A DNA stretch of 64,000 bases from Oegoconia quadripuncta (taxonomy: Eukaryota > Arthropoda > Insecta > Lepidoptera > Autostichidae). Location of the stretch: positions 11,039,001 to 11,103,000 of the forward strand of contig OX438748.1 in assembly GCA_949316235.1 (NCBI GenBank). Reading direction: 5' to 3'. Of the stretch, positions 22,001 through 33,631 are shown piece after piece. The notes under the pieces were generated by a model. That model saw only the letters and a list, made by a program, of their open reading frames with translations. It was not told the DNA's origin and ran no database searches. Within the stretch, counting starts at the first letter, position 1; each line of letters starts with the position of its first letter. Both the position numbers and the translations under genes were made by a program.

Positions 22001-22240
22001 TAACCGCCTCCGTTACTCAATATAAACAACATGGGGTGTACAAAACGGAGGTCGCGGATTCGATTCCCAGCAATGTATTCGATTTGGTTGGTGGTAGGGC
22101 ATTTTTATATGTGCGCCTTGTCAACTACCACCATCTTATCTAGATAAGAATGAATTAGTGGTTCCGGGTGAACGAGCTTCCACCTTCGGCCTCATCTTCA
22201 CTGATTGAGGTCAATCTTTAACCCTGTTATGCATAAATAA
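22001..22240 (+). repeat. SINE family C, somewhat decayed
   Basis: It starts taaccgcctccgttactcaa, has the B box tcgcggattcgattcccagc, then the family body ggttggtggtagggcatttt, ccaccatcttatctaga and cttccaccttcggcctcatc. It ends at tgttatgcataaataaa. Copies are at 30861, 33883, 34536, 35782, 52198 and 55341. Confidence 0.75.
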
Positions 22241-23530
22241 ACCAAGTTATTTGTGCCGTCAGTGAAATAAGTTTAGAGAGATAATTATTAAATAAACGAT
22301 AAAATGTCTAAGTTGAAAGTTTCCTGTTAGATGCACCAAATTGTTACAAAAAGCTAAAATTTATGTTTTTACTTATGAAAAAGCAATATTTAGAACTACG
22401 TCGGAAAATAAACACTGTCAGTGTCTAAACTAAACATTCATTAATCTGAGGGTAAACGCGAGTGTAACCATATTATGGTTGAACATGAAATTGTGGTAAC
22501 ATATTCAAAACCGTTGTTTAACACTAAGATTACTAAGATTTTTGGGTTACCTAAGGCTCCAATATTTAGACGGGTTTGTTCAATACTTGTACATTAACAG
22601 TACTTACAATACGTATTATTTTCAATGAATATGATTTGATAATGATGCGGCAGTTTCCATGATTCGATTATTATATCATATCGTAAAACAAAGTACTTAC
22701 CATAATGATCAGAACTTCACTTGAACGACATTGCCACCTGCGAGATATCTAAATTTGGATTATTACGACAGGTAGGGGAGAGCGGGGCAAGCACTAGCAA
22801 ATATGAAACTTAAATTGTTCTAGCTTCAAAACGATTAACAACACGAAAGCTTTTGTGCGGGTTTATTATCTAACATGAATGAATTTCCTTGCCATTTCCA
22901 TTGGATGCATTTGACAGACAAGTCCTTCCAATTATTATTACCTATTGTCAAAATTTGACTGGTGGCGAAGAAATCCATTACCAGATTTATTTAACTTACT
23001 TTTACAATGTACAATAAACAGAACAACATATAAACATGCTAGGAGATTATCGAATGTCATACTCATAAATATACGTACGTAAGTACAATTGAATAATATT
23101 ATGTACATATTAAAGTAAGAAAACATGTCACAGAGATTATGACAATGTCATATCCATGTACTTGTATTCATTTCATTTTCCAACAAAAGGACGCTACTAA
23201 ACGTTTCGTCATTTGTTTCGTCGCGTAAACCTGCAGGCAGATGCTTGTAGGACGTCCCATCACACGGGGAGTTTACGTCGCGAATGTGGTGCGCCGTGAG
23301 ATTGATTGACAATAGAAAGTAGTACTAAGCTCTAGTTATTAGCCATATTAATACAGAGGTTAAAATACAATATAATTCAAAATGAAGTTTGCGTAAGCGC
23401 AAATATTGTAGAAAAAGTAACGATACCTTATGCTAATACAACTTTCAGAAATCAACAAAGAACCTTTATATTGGCATTTACTGAGATCACGTGCTTATTC
23501 ATCGAGCATATCATAGTGAATTGAATTGAA

Positions 23531-23700
23531 ATGAACTTCAAAAAAGAGGAGATTTTCAATTCGACCCTTTGTATGTTTTTTTAAGTATGTACACCGATAT
23601 CTCCGAGCCTTGGCGGTTGATTTGCGTGATTCTTTTTGTAAATGAAAGGGGATATCGTCAAATGATCCCATTACAATTTCAGCGCAATCGATTCAATAGT
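23531..23700 (+). repeat. Interspersed repeat of the ACTTCAAAAA-GGAG type
   Basis: It begins acttcaaaaaagaggagatt and runs through tcaattcgaccctttgtatg, tatgtacaccgatatctccg and gattctttttgtaaatgaaa, a word order common in lepidopteran genomes. A short fragment (cgacttcaaaaaggaggagg) recurs at about 62757. Confidence 0.5.
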
Positions 23701-23954
23701 TTATTGTAATTATGGTAAACACCAGAATAGCACTACATATTTAGATGATTCTGTAGTTTTTGCACAGGGAAACTAGATGCAGTTTGTATGGAAAAAGTGT
23801 AGAAAAAGTAGAGAAAGAGTGGTTTTGTAGATCCTCATTCTAAATCAAATGTCCAGTTTTGAATTCAATATTTAAATGTTAGAACCAGTTTTTTGGGTGC
23901 TTTTATACCACCCCTATGGTCTACGATACCATCACGCAATAAAAACAAGTTATA

Positions 23955-24347
23955 AGTGTATAAATGTAATAATGTATATGGCATGAGAATATGGGATTAT
24001 ATTTTACCAGATATTTTAAATAGTATTCCTGGTGAACTATATTCACATAACGTAAAACTATGTAAAAATGCATTAAAGAAGTACTTTATAGATGGAAATA
24101 TGTAGGAAGTGCCTTTCTAACAAATTTTATTTCGATAGCGAGACACATGTCTACTTGCCTTCGTATATCAATCTTATGTATTATGTATGTAGATATTTTA
24201 AGTTGCTTTTGTAATAATTAATAACGTGGCGGGTCAGTGACCTCATTCGCACTACACACAAACCTTTACCTTCGTAGGCGTCTTATAGTGAAGATTGTTC
24301 AAATAATGTTCTATGGATAAATAAATAAAAAAAATAAAAAAAAAAGT
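23955..24347 (+). pseudogene. LINE remnant: C-terminal protein end plus A-rich tail
   Basis: A 50-residue frame ending at the stop at 24105 reads GMRIWDYILPDILNSIPGEL and later KNALKKYFIDGNM. This is the pattern I-W-x-x-L-P-D ... F/C-K-x-x-L-K at the extreme C-terminus of jockey/CR1-like reverse transcriptases. It is followed by about 220 bases of 3'UTR and an A-rich tail at 24321-24347. An upstream in-frame stop near 23952 shows truncation. The clade is tentative. Confidence 0.5.
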
Positions 24348-24940
24348 ACCTATATATATTTACTTAGAGCTCAATAAGTAAAGTTTTCCTAGTCCTTAAT
24401 AAATTGTCTTTCCTAGAGTGAATATTTACAACACAAGTAAAAAAATTAAGGTCATGAAAAAGTCTATTCACCTGTCGAAATATGATCGCCACTCAATTGC
24501 CTCTTGCGGTAGCCCTTACGGTAACCAATAGGTCCCGACACCTTTGGGTTCACTAATAGTCATAGGAATCGTAGGTATTGTGGTTGTATAGGATAAAGTT
24601 ATACCCTGGTTAAAACCAGCCCCGTTCTCCCCTATTATAGTGAGTCACCATCATCGTCGGTTTTATACTGTGGTATTTCCGATTTAGCTAGATTTTTTTA
24701 TGCATTTAATGATATCGGATTATAAAAGATAGACGACAGATAAATAGATTTTGATATGATAATTGAATGTAGAGTCGACCCCACATCAGACGTAACAATT
24801 CGATCTTTGGACCGTCTGTTGGTTATATGAGCGCGCTACCGTACTCTCTGCTTTGGACGTGCAGTCGACCATACGTAGATACGAGAAACTCTATCACCTC
24901 AATAATTAATATATCGCTCTTTTATAAAGAATATATTACC

Positions 24941-25150
24941 GCTTAACTTCAATCACACCTGATGTTAAGTGAAGATTATGCCGGTAGGTGGAAACGCGCT
25001 CATCCTGAAACCCTAACTAATTTCAGGGACAGGATGTCTCATCTCAAACAGCCAGAATACGACAATACTATCAATTACAATGCTGCTTGGCTTCGGATAA
25101 GGGGGAAGGCAAGGCAATTGAACAATGCCTTACCATCAACCAAACCTATG
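24941..25150 (-). repeat. SINE family C, diverged reverse copy
   Basis: It carries cttcaatcacacctgatgtt aagtgaagat, ggtggaaacgcgctcatcc, caatgctgcttggcttcgga and accatcaaccaaacc in the reverse-strand family-C order, but with many changes and without the tRNA head. Two open frames over it (24962-25284) are repeat-derived. Confidence 0.6.
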
Positions 25151-25440
25151 AATCCCTTCCGCAAACTTTACATTTAGCAATGGATGCGTTTAAAATAAAC
25201 CCTAGGGCCATGTGGTTCGATAACTTGGTCAAACAGGTTCGTAATTCGATGTGTGGGATCATAAAGAAATTTAACACCACTTAGTTCGATCGACCGAATT
25301 ACAAGGATTTTTAAGTTCAATTTGTTACTCATAGTTCAATTGATCAGACCACACAGGGCTTTTTAAATAATGGCACATTAATACTAGTACTTAGTGAAAA
25401 TTTAAGAAATACATTATTATTATTATACTTATACTTATTT

Positions 25441-25645
25441 TAGGACGTGGATGTCTGTGGTCTCTGCCTAACCCTTTGGGGAAACAGGCGTGACTTCATG
25501 TATGCATTTTAGGACTTATTCTATAATAGCTTATTGACGGTGGGATCATGCTCATCATAATAATAATATCAGCGATAGGACGTCTGCTGCTGAACATGAT
25601 GCGTCCCCATGTCTAACCAGTGACTTCCCACGACCTTTTGCCGTC
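25441..25645. repeat. Two LINE 3'-end fragments
   Basis: 25441-25510 carries gtctctgcctaaccctttgg and ggcgtgacttcatgtatg, a familiar lepidopteran 3'-tail word order. 25556-25645 in reverse reads cagcagcagacgtcctatcg, a variant of the common cagcagtggacgtc tail with its ATG repeat. Similar scraps lie at 26600-26650, 34799-34860, 49822-49870 and 55850-55892. Confidence 0.4.
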
Positions 25646-25658
25646 TTTCCAAGTCTTA

Positions 25659-25727
25659 TGCCCGTTTTCACCAACCGCCCCTAAAATTTAAGAGTTAAAT
25701 TTTAGGGGCGGTTGGTGAAAACGGGCA
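25659..25727. repeat. Perfect 69-base hairpin, TTA-flanked (minimal MITE)
   Basis: The 33-base arm 25659-25691, starting TGCCCGTTTTCACCAACCGC, is complemented exactly by 25695-25727, leaving a three-base loop (gag). TTA stands directly outside both ends (25656-25658 and 25728-25730), matching a Harbinger-type target duplication. The element is nothing but its own termini. Confidence 0.8.
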
Positions 25728-26889
25728 TTAGACATCTAGATTTAGAATTAAATTGGCCCTAGTCTTGTAAGTTATTTATTCCTTGCGTTGATTTATTTGT
25801 AATTCATTAGTATAGTTTTATTCATATTTTAGTATAGGTAAAGGATTTCATTTCTTTGATTTACGTTCTGATGTGGGATTGGTTGGATCACCGCTCGTGC
25901 GGCAGTATGATGTTTTCTGATTGGATATACCGCGCTAGGATAGTAACTTGGATGATCTCCCGGCGAGAACCTCGTGCGCCCGTATACTTTGTTGTATAAG
26001 TCTACGGTATATTTTTTGCCATTGGTTGTAGAAAAAGTAATGTATGCAGTTGCGTAAAAAACATTACAACACTCGTGCTCGTCTTTACCATCCAGATGCA
26101 TAAACTACTATTAAGGTTTCATATTGTATTACGTTGTCATCGTAATTTTATATCAATGATGTCATCCATCACAAACAGAATCACCGGAAAGTCGTGGGAG
26201 GTCTTCTTTATAAGGCTCAATAGTTTGACACAATCCTCTATCTATACCATACTTTGAAGCAGTTTTGGTTATCCGGAAGTTTCGGGAAGGCGTGTTCAAC
26301 CTGTAGCGTGAGTCACGTCTAAATCAGACAATAAACAAGGAACCGGGGTTATCTTATACAGAGTGGGTTCCCTTTCACGTATCTAAACTAAAACAGTTTG
26401 GGATTCTATTTTAGTAACACTAAACTGGGCTAAGAATAATGCTAAAATAAGACGTTGGTACTTATCTGGTTAAGCTTTACTATCAACGTATGCGTAAGCT
26501 ATTTACTTAGGTGCATGACAGGTAGAGCATTTTACTGCCTTCCGTATACCTAACCTGAAACTCTAATTTAAACGGAACTCTTTTTAACAACTACAACAGC
26601 TTTATATCCTCACTGCTGGATCACGACCTCCTTTTACTAGGAGAGGGTGTGGGTGTGGATTTGTGTCAGATTTGTGGCCACCTGGCAGTCAATATTTTCA
26701 ATCCGGCCATAAAAGTTACAAACTTGACTTAACGACTGCTTTTAATTGAAAACAACTGGGACCGAATCTTGTATGAAAACTAGAGGTCATCTATCTAAGA
26801 ATTGACAGTGCCTATAGGGAAATCACGTTTTGACTGATAGATAAGAATTTAGTTAAGTTTTTATTCGTGCCGAGAAGTCTAGAAACATC

Positions 26890-26936
26890 TTATTTTCACG
26901 TTTGTACCTATTATATAGGTACAAACGTGAAAATAA
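26890..26936. repeat. Perfect 22-base-arm palindrome
   Basis: TTATTTTCACGTTTGTACCT at the left is exactly complemented at the right around a tat loop (26912-26914). It is isolated, with no similar sequence elsewhere in the window. Confidence 0.85.
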
Positions 26937-27485
26937 TAGAATATATGTATACCTGAAGGAAACCAAATTAGTGAATGGAGAATGCAATAGTGTATGATGT
27001 CATTACATGTACATGATAGATGAGAATGAAATCGTTGCATTGTACTGTTAATAATAATTGATCACGACTACTGTGACAGTTAGGGTTACCTACATACAGT
27101 ACCTTCGCAACGGAAAGGTCGAGCCAATAGAAAGAAATGTCCACTATTATTGACCTTACGTTTGGAACAAGGTTCAAGGCAAGTTACATGACATATTTGT
27201 GCCTTCTGAAATTTAAGTTGCAACCAGATTTGTTACCTGACCGACAGAAAATATCTTATAAAAATGTTTTCATTAAAGTTTCACTAACACGTTGATGGAC
27301 TAGGATTCTTACCTAACAGCAAAGTGTGGCCCTTGTATTTGAGGTTTAAAATATCTCGTTAAGTATCTCTGGAATCAGAGGCCTTGCTCATATATAACTA
27401 TATATGCTGCTGCTCATCAATGGGAAACACTGGCTAGATCACTACCCATCCAATGTCCAATAATCATTAATGTATCCTATCATGA

Positions 27486-27600
27486 TACTAATAATTATAA
27501 ATGCGGGAATATGTTTGTTTGTCTGTCATGTTGTTATGGAGCATCAGAATGACTGAAATTTTTGCACAAGGATAGTTGAATAAAAATCTATGCAAGCGAT
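27486..27600 (+). repeat. Helitron (lep1-like) 5' fragment
   Basis: It contains ctaataattataaatgcggg and atgtttgtttgtctgtcatg, the AATATTATAAATGCG head and GTTT run seen at 48711 and 50005. The 3' GC-rich end is missing. Confidence 0.5.
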
Positions 27601-28380
27601 GAAGTTAGTTAACATGTAAAAGTACTTTCAGAGTTTCTAATCAGAGGTTTCCTCATCATGATGTGTAATTATACTAGTATCTGATTTAGTAGTCGGCCGA
27701 CTTTTATAATAATCCGTAATTTCTTAACACTATTGCATATAAGTATGCACAGATCAGAAAACATACCCAATGACAGAATTTATCAAATACAAAAAGGGAG
27801 TTTATCAGATTGATATCTAACATATGAAATCTGGTCTTGCTAAAGATGTGTGCAAAAGTGAATAAAAATTTAATTAAAACGTCTCTGTAGAGAATCCGTA
27901 TTATTCAATTCGTAAACAATACATTTACAATAGCGCACTTTGTTCTTTGTTAATTACGTGGAACTGTTTCTTCGATAAATTAGGTGAGATTTATATCTTT
28001 TAAAAGGAAATTTGTTTCCTTCGTACAACCTTGAATTGTTACGTTTTATTCGGAAATTCAATTCTTTCATTCATTGTTACAAAATAAAATGAGGTTGTAA
28101 GGTTTTACAAGTTCTATGTTCATAATTACTTACCATGGAGACTTTATTTTGTCCACCTTGACTTTGCTTTAGAATGCAGAGGCCGCTCTTTGTGGACCAT
28201 TAGCAATGTAGGCGGACACAGGGTGTTAAAGAGTCGATTAGACCTCACTTGGCTTAGGACCAGCCTAGTTTTATCAACCATCTATTAAATATTCAGTTTG
28301 TATTAATTACGTAATATAAAGCAGGACTAATGTTAGTGATCGTGTGTTAAAATAACTATGCAATTATTTAAAAACCAAAA

Positions 28381-28509
28381 AACCCGACACCATATTTTGT
28401 ATTTTGCGGGCGCCATGTTGGATTTTTTATAATATAATAGGAGGTAACATAGAAATCTACATACATACACTTGAAAAACACAACCCCCCTTTTTGCGACT
28501 GTCGGGTAA
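28381..28509. mobile_element. Short element with AACCCGAC / GTCGGGT ends
   Basis: The left end aacccgacaccatattttgt and the right end ttttgcgactgtcgggtaag are inverted over about 8-9 bases. The interior has gcgggcgccatgttgga and cccccctttttgcgac. The ends resemble those of family F. Two overlapping antisense frames here are by-products. Confidence 0.4.
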
Positions 28510-30769
28510 GAACACGATTCTTTAAAATTTTCTCGATAGAAAACAATCAAAAGTTACCGTCGGAAAGTAGGTACAAATAAATACTTGAAATTAAGTAAAT
28601 ATTTTAGGTACAATCTAAATTAAAAGTTTGCTGATGACCGTAAGTAATTATGTTAGATATTGTTGAATTTAAGAGTGTACCTATTATTTTTGAGATTCAA
28701 AAGCGTTTTCTACAGTCATTTTCAGTCATCTTCTCCAAAGCGGGCGGCATAAGAAACCTTTTAAATAAATTTGTTTAAAATGACGTAAATAAAAAGTAAT
28801 TACTTAATGTGTCCCTTTTTAGGGAAATTCATTTTTAAATACCAATAGAATTGTCTACGTACGAATTTTCAAAAGTCATTCGCCAGAACCAAGCGCAAAT
28901 TATATAATAAACATTTACTCTGCGATAACACACTAAGTACGAATAAATGAGTTGACCGGTCTTAAATGTCAAGGTTTCAGATTTTGGCATTTAATTAAAG
29001 ATTAATTGAATAAATTTGATTGGTTTAAATGTAATGTCATGTTGGTATGCAGCTTATCACTTAAGTGTAGAAAGCATAGGTATGTATGTAGGTATGTGAC
29101 ATCATAGACGATTTCCTTTTATTATATTTAAGTTTAAACCGGAGATACGTTCTTATCCATGTTTGATTGAAATCGGTTAAACCGTTCTCAAGATTTTGAG
29201 AAGCTTTTAATATATTTGTTTTGGTATAGGATTGCTATGATCATTTGTTATCTCGGAGGTTTTCTAACTATTCAATGTATAGTTATTTTTAATTCTCAAT
29301 TTTTGACACCTTTATTTGTATGAAACTGACGTATCTATTGTGTTCAGTATAATAATACTACGATTCGTCATAATAAAAGCATGGACAGACGAACTGCTTT
29401 TTGGACGAATTGCGCTGTGGTCCAACGGCTAATAAAATCAGCATAAGAATTCAACAGTAGCATACCTAATATTTCGGTGCCTATACCGCCTTTGTTTGTA
29501 ACGAACGTAACCGTCATACTCATTTGATACTTATCTACGAGTAGTCACACCGTATGCCTCATCAAAATCATCAACGGACTTTTTGTATACGTGATTATTT
29601 TCTGAGAGCCCGCAAGGCCATCGCACTTACAATTAAATATCCTACTGAATTAAACATGAACAAAACTCGTTAGTCACCGACGAAATGACAGTCCTCCTTA
29701 ACTTGGTCGGTTTTGGCTTTTTAGACGTTACTTCCCGTTAAAGAGATTTAACAGCGTTTGGAAGTTGGCAGTTTTCCAAATTTGTCTCTATCATTGTGTG
29801 GTGTTTGAATCTCTTGTTTCATATTGTGGGGAAAATCTTTAAAATATTCGGACTTTATATCTCCACATAAGTTGTAGGTAGTACATACAATCTAGTAATT
29901 AATTAGAAAGTACTAAAGCGCTTGTTGAAAGTCTACTAGATCTAGAAGGGGCGGTGGTTTTGTTAATGATGTTCAGTTAAACATTCCTAGTACCTACACC
30001 ATGGTTTGCTGATATGAAACTGAGTTAGGGTATGACTACCTCTCTTAACAGGACGAGACTCGTTCAATGTTCCTCAACAGTTCAGCTCGCTAAGATTCGG
30101 GATTCATCATTTTTTGAATGCGGACTAGATATATAAGTACCTAACCTAAACCATATTATTTTTATTTTCTTTTTTCAGGATAACAACAGCTTATTACAAA
30201 AGTAACGTATTACAATATATGTGACTAAAACTATCGCCAATTACAGTTATCCATATGTTAAACAATATACGCTTGTGTACGTGTGGTTACATATTTCGCT
30301 ATCCAAAGCTTTGCATCCTGTGTGACCCCCTATCTTCTATTCTTTAATTGGTGCTTTTTGCCAAACACATGCCAGTATTTAGTGACCCAAATATTTATAA
30401 GGTGCTCTCCAGATTTTGTCAAGAAAATTACATTGCAAAAATTAAGAAATGTCCAAGCTGGATGTGCGATAAAATTAAAAAAAAAACCTTTTCTATAGTT
30501 TATGAACCGCCACACAGGTTGTGAAATATAATTGTGATAAAAGTAAAGTGAGACGATTGATCAGTTTAAGAAAAAACTTCTTTCTTTAAAAATGTTTCAA
30601 ACGATCTGTTCAGTGTTTTAAAGAGACGCGTCTGATCGCTTCGACATTAATAATGTTTCTCGCCTTCGATTTACATAAAATTAATGGTGCTGTTCACCGT
30701 TCCGTTGGATGTTAACCACAAGTGTAAAAGAATTACGGACTTACGCACGAACTGTTAGAAATATAGCTT

Positions 30770-30775
30770 TTTATT
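30770..30775 (-). terminator. Candidate polyadenylation signal AATAAA
   Basis: AATAAA on the minus strand, 472 bases beyond the stop of the Cys-rich terminal exon at 31247 and just past a family-C SINE that would lie in the 3'UTR. It is the first canonical hexamer I find in that direction. Assignment is by position only. Confidence 0.3.
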
Positions 30776-30860
30776 CAATTGGCGTCGGATGGACATCTAT
30801 TGCTCGGTAGTCGCAATGTGTGCAGCATATTGCGCTGTAAACCTTTGTTCTGCAAATAGG

Positions 30861-31195
30861 TTTTTTTTTTTATGCACAACGGGTTAGTACTTGACATCAA
30901 TCACACCTGATGTTAAGTGAAGATGAGGTCGAAGGTGGAAGCGTACTGACCCGGAAACCCCATCTTATTTGGGGGACTGGCTATCGTATCTCTGACAACT
31001 GGAACACAACAATGCTACTAACATTGCTGCTTGGCGGCAGATTTAGATAAGATGGTGGTAGCTAGCCAGGCGGACATTTTAAATGCTCTACCACCAACCA
31101 AACCGAGTACCTAAACGTGTACCCCGTTGGGGATCGAACCCGCGACCTCCGATTCATACACTCAATGTTGTTTACATTGAGTCACGGAGGCGGTT
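30861..31195 (-). repeat. SINE family C, full length
   Basis: On the minus strand it begins accgcctccgtgactcaatg, has the B box gggttcgatccccaacggg, then gtgttccagttgtcagagat and the end gtgtgattgatgtcaag, followed by a poly-A run. It sits just downstream of the stop codon of the minus-strand gene. Confidence 0.85.
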
Positions 31196-31246
31196 AAAAA
31201 TACTATAATGAAAACTATGAATATAGGAGCGAGCATCGATACCTAT

Positions 31247-31419
31247 CTACCAACTAGAAGTCTCTTCATACAGGTTTTTCATTGTACATTCTACAGGGCC
31301 GTGACATGACTGTAATATGAAAGTATCCGATTCGTCAATGTCTTCAAAATCTGGTTGCAGTTCCGACAAAATGCAAGCCACGCTACAACCACAACAGACG
31401 CGTGATTTGACCGGCTTGA
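31247..31419 (-). CDS. Cys-rich C-terminal exon of the minus-strand gene
   Basis: After an acceptor gatgatattag (AG at 31421-31420) the frame reads KPVKSRVCCGCSVACILSEL, then an acidic stretch DFEDIDESD, then LQSCHGPVECTMKNLYEETS and SW before a TAG stop. Six cysteines in 56 residues and an even composition suggest real coding sequence, possibly an extracellular or lipid-modified tail; I do not recognise a family. The exon takes a one-base overhang, whereas the donor at 37531 leaves two bases. The exons therefore cannot be joined directly and at least one exon is missing between them. Membership in that gene is inferred from strand and order. Confidence 0.4.
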
Positions 31420-32002
31420 CTAATATCATCCATAAAACCGTGTTATGCACCTACACGAGGTGCAGTTAGCTTCAGTAATAATCAATTAAAGATGGCATTT
31501 GTGTTTATAATTACTAATAATTCTGTTTAGACAAAATACTGTTTAGGCAAAATAAAATGAACTTAGTCACAAGAAATTAGGAACTCAAATGGTTATTTTA
31601 AACAAAACTTGCCTTTCAGTATGGAGTGAAAGCAGCAAACTAAATTAAAACAAAATCCCCTTATAGTAAACGTTATTCAGTAGTTAGTAAACGCTGCTTC
31701 CAAACTTCACAAACGGATAAGTTTCGTTCGCCAGAAGACTCTTTAGTATATTAAAAATCACATTTATTTACACTTCAAATACTTCCAAATTTAAAATTTC
31801 ACTGTACCCCTTTTGATTCTACAACGTTTGGTGTCCTTACTATATATATATATTTTTAATTTTCACGTTTCCATACCACCCGCCCGTTGGTTATCTACGT
31901 AACAGACATTATAGAAGGCGCTCTGATTTCACCCTTATGTCGAATATCTTTCGTGCGATTTTGAATTCTCTTCGTGAGGAGATGTTAAATTTAACTGCTG
32001 TC

Positions 32003-32698
32003 ATCGTCTAGGTATCGATATAGATTTGACGCTAGGTACCCGGAAAAATTACACATTCTTGTATTTATCATGTTAAGATCAAAATTCATAGAAATTGGCC
32101 TCTTTAGAACTCCTGATCTGCTACCATATACGGCGGTCGGCGTCAGATCATGTCGTCTGAGGAGGGCCTGTGAATTGCAGAGAACGCGGGCCGGCGCATG
32201 TCTCAGCGGTTTGGCACCAACACGTTTCATGCCCGTACGTATGCCATGGTATGACCCCGCCGATGTAGGCCCCCGACAGCACGGTCTAGTGAATAAACTT
32301 CTTCCGCTTATGGCTCCGCGCGTGGAATTAGGTTATCGTCCCGCGGGAAAGGGAGGTGTGCGTTATAGCGGAATTGAGGATTTATTCCCATTACACCGGT
32401 GGCTTTTCTCGGCTAGAATTGTGTAAGAACCATTCAAATTACCAAGCTTTGATATTTATTTAGATAGGAGTAAAATCAGTATGTATGTTACAATAACCCT
32501 AACGAACCTGTCTCCTAAAATTGCTTTCGGAGGAGCTTTAAAAGAGTTATTTCAGTTCTTTAATATTGAAGGAATCTTAAAAGTCGGGTTTACCTGTAAA
32601 TATAGGTTTTACAGCAAGGCGATACAAATAAAACAAGGATTTGTTACAATTCCAGTGGGGTTTACTTATAGCCAGCAGTACTGGTATCGATACCTAGA
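32003..32698. other. GC-rich segment with overlapping open frames
   Basis: Within AT-rich DNA, 32100-32420 is GC-rich and open on both strands: plus 32070-32426 (118 codons, with GVRYSGIEDLFPLHRWLF near the end) and minus 32230-31991 (79 codons, with TPTAVYGSRSGVLKRPIS). Neither is recognised. A 14-base inverted pair tctaggtatcgata (about 32007) and tatcgatacctaga (about 32685) brackets the segment, so it may be a transposed or repeat-derived block rather than a host exon. Confidence 0.35.
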
Positions 32699-33068
32699 TA
32701 TGTATAGGTTCAAAACATAAGCATAGGCACATACAAGTATTAATCACAAACCTTCGATAATTCACAGAACCAAACGATAGCGCGATTCAGAAATTATCAG
32801 CGCCATCTAGTGAAAATCTTACGAACTAAATTAAAACAAAATGCTTCTACAATGTAGGTATTGAAATAGGTGGCCACTAGGCTGACGCAAATCTACCAAG
32901 CCGCACTATTCCCGCGGTGGGTTAGGATCATACCCTCCCATAGTGCTGTGTCCCTACAATGAAGATCTAATGTTGTTGATGTAAACAAACCATGCAATTA
33001 TACTGAAATACACACACTGAGAAATAAGCCAAAGAAATTAAGAAGATGGCTAATAAATAAAATATGTA

Positions 33069-33466
33069 TTAGGTCCTTACCTATGAAATTGGCGTTTTGT
33101 ATGAAGAATTTCATTAAGACTGTTTTCTCCATACAAACATTTTTGATTTTTTTTGGGAACAGCAAATTCAAATTTGGCTAACTTTGTGTATATTATCGGA
33201 TAACATTAAGTTAAGTATAGGCAGCGTTAATTTTTAAAAGTATTAAAGTTTCATCGAATCTAAGAAGTGATTTTGGGAAGCACATGAAAAGAGCTCTGTT
33301 CAAATTTTTTTTATTATGTGATATAGCCCAGAAATTAAAAAATATTTCATGTGAAACCTTGAAATAATATTCCATTTTCCAAATAAAAAACAAATTTGGA
33401 TATAGCTTTGAAAATCGCATGATTAACGAAGAAAAAAAAACTCCAATTTCATAGGTAAAGACCCAA
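33069..33466. mobile_element. Tc1/mariner-type non-autonomous element
   Basis: The left end TTAGGTCCTTACCTATGAAA, continuing TTGGCGTTTT, matches the complement of the right end (TTGGGTCTTTACCTATGAAA, continuing TTGGAGTTTT). That is about 27 of 30. TA flanks both ends, the Tc1/mariner target. A minus-strand frame at 33420-33211 has no D,D catalytic motif I can see and is AT-driven. Confidence 0.65.
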
Positions 33467-33631
33467 TACTTTGTTCTTCTTTTGTTATAAGGAGTTATGG
33501 TTTCAGATCAGTGTTATTTCAGAACGGTAAAGTGATTGATAGATAATACACAGATTACTACGCTCCCCTGAGTAGAGCGATGATAGATAACGTAAAAGTG
33601 AGTGAAAAGGACACACATTGCCGTAAGGCGG

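Larger units (their letters stand above)
22773..24634. mobile_element. Possible DNA transposon with TAGGGGAGARCGGGGC ends
   Basis: TAGGGGAGAGCGGGGCAAGC at 22773 faces the complement of TAGGGGAGAACGGGGCTGG ending at 24634. Two matching termini in inverted orientation 1.86 kb apart could bound one decayed element, within which other repeats landed. They could instead be two unrelated fragments of a common family. No transposase frame survives between them. Confidence 0.3.
25746..30769. other. Intron or intergenic, no recognised gene
   Basis: Apart from the small elements listed separately (26890, 27486, 28381) this 5 kb is AT-rich with no credible exon. A reverse family-F piece with ggttaaaccgttctcaagat lies near 29128-29210. 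The frames at 25829-26101 and 30283-30515 lack splice signals or motifs. Confidence 0.3.

Noticed and set aside
24962..25284. Two overlapping plus-strand frames
   Set aside because: They lie over a diverged reverse SINE.
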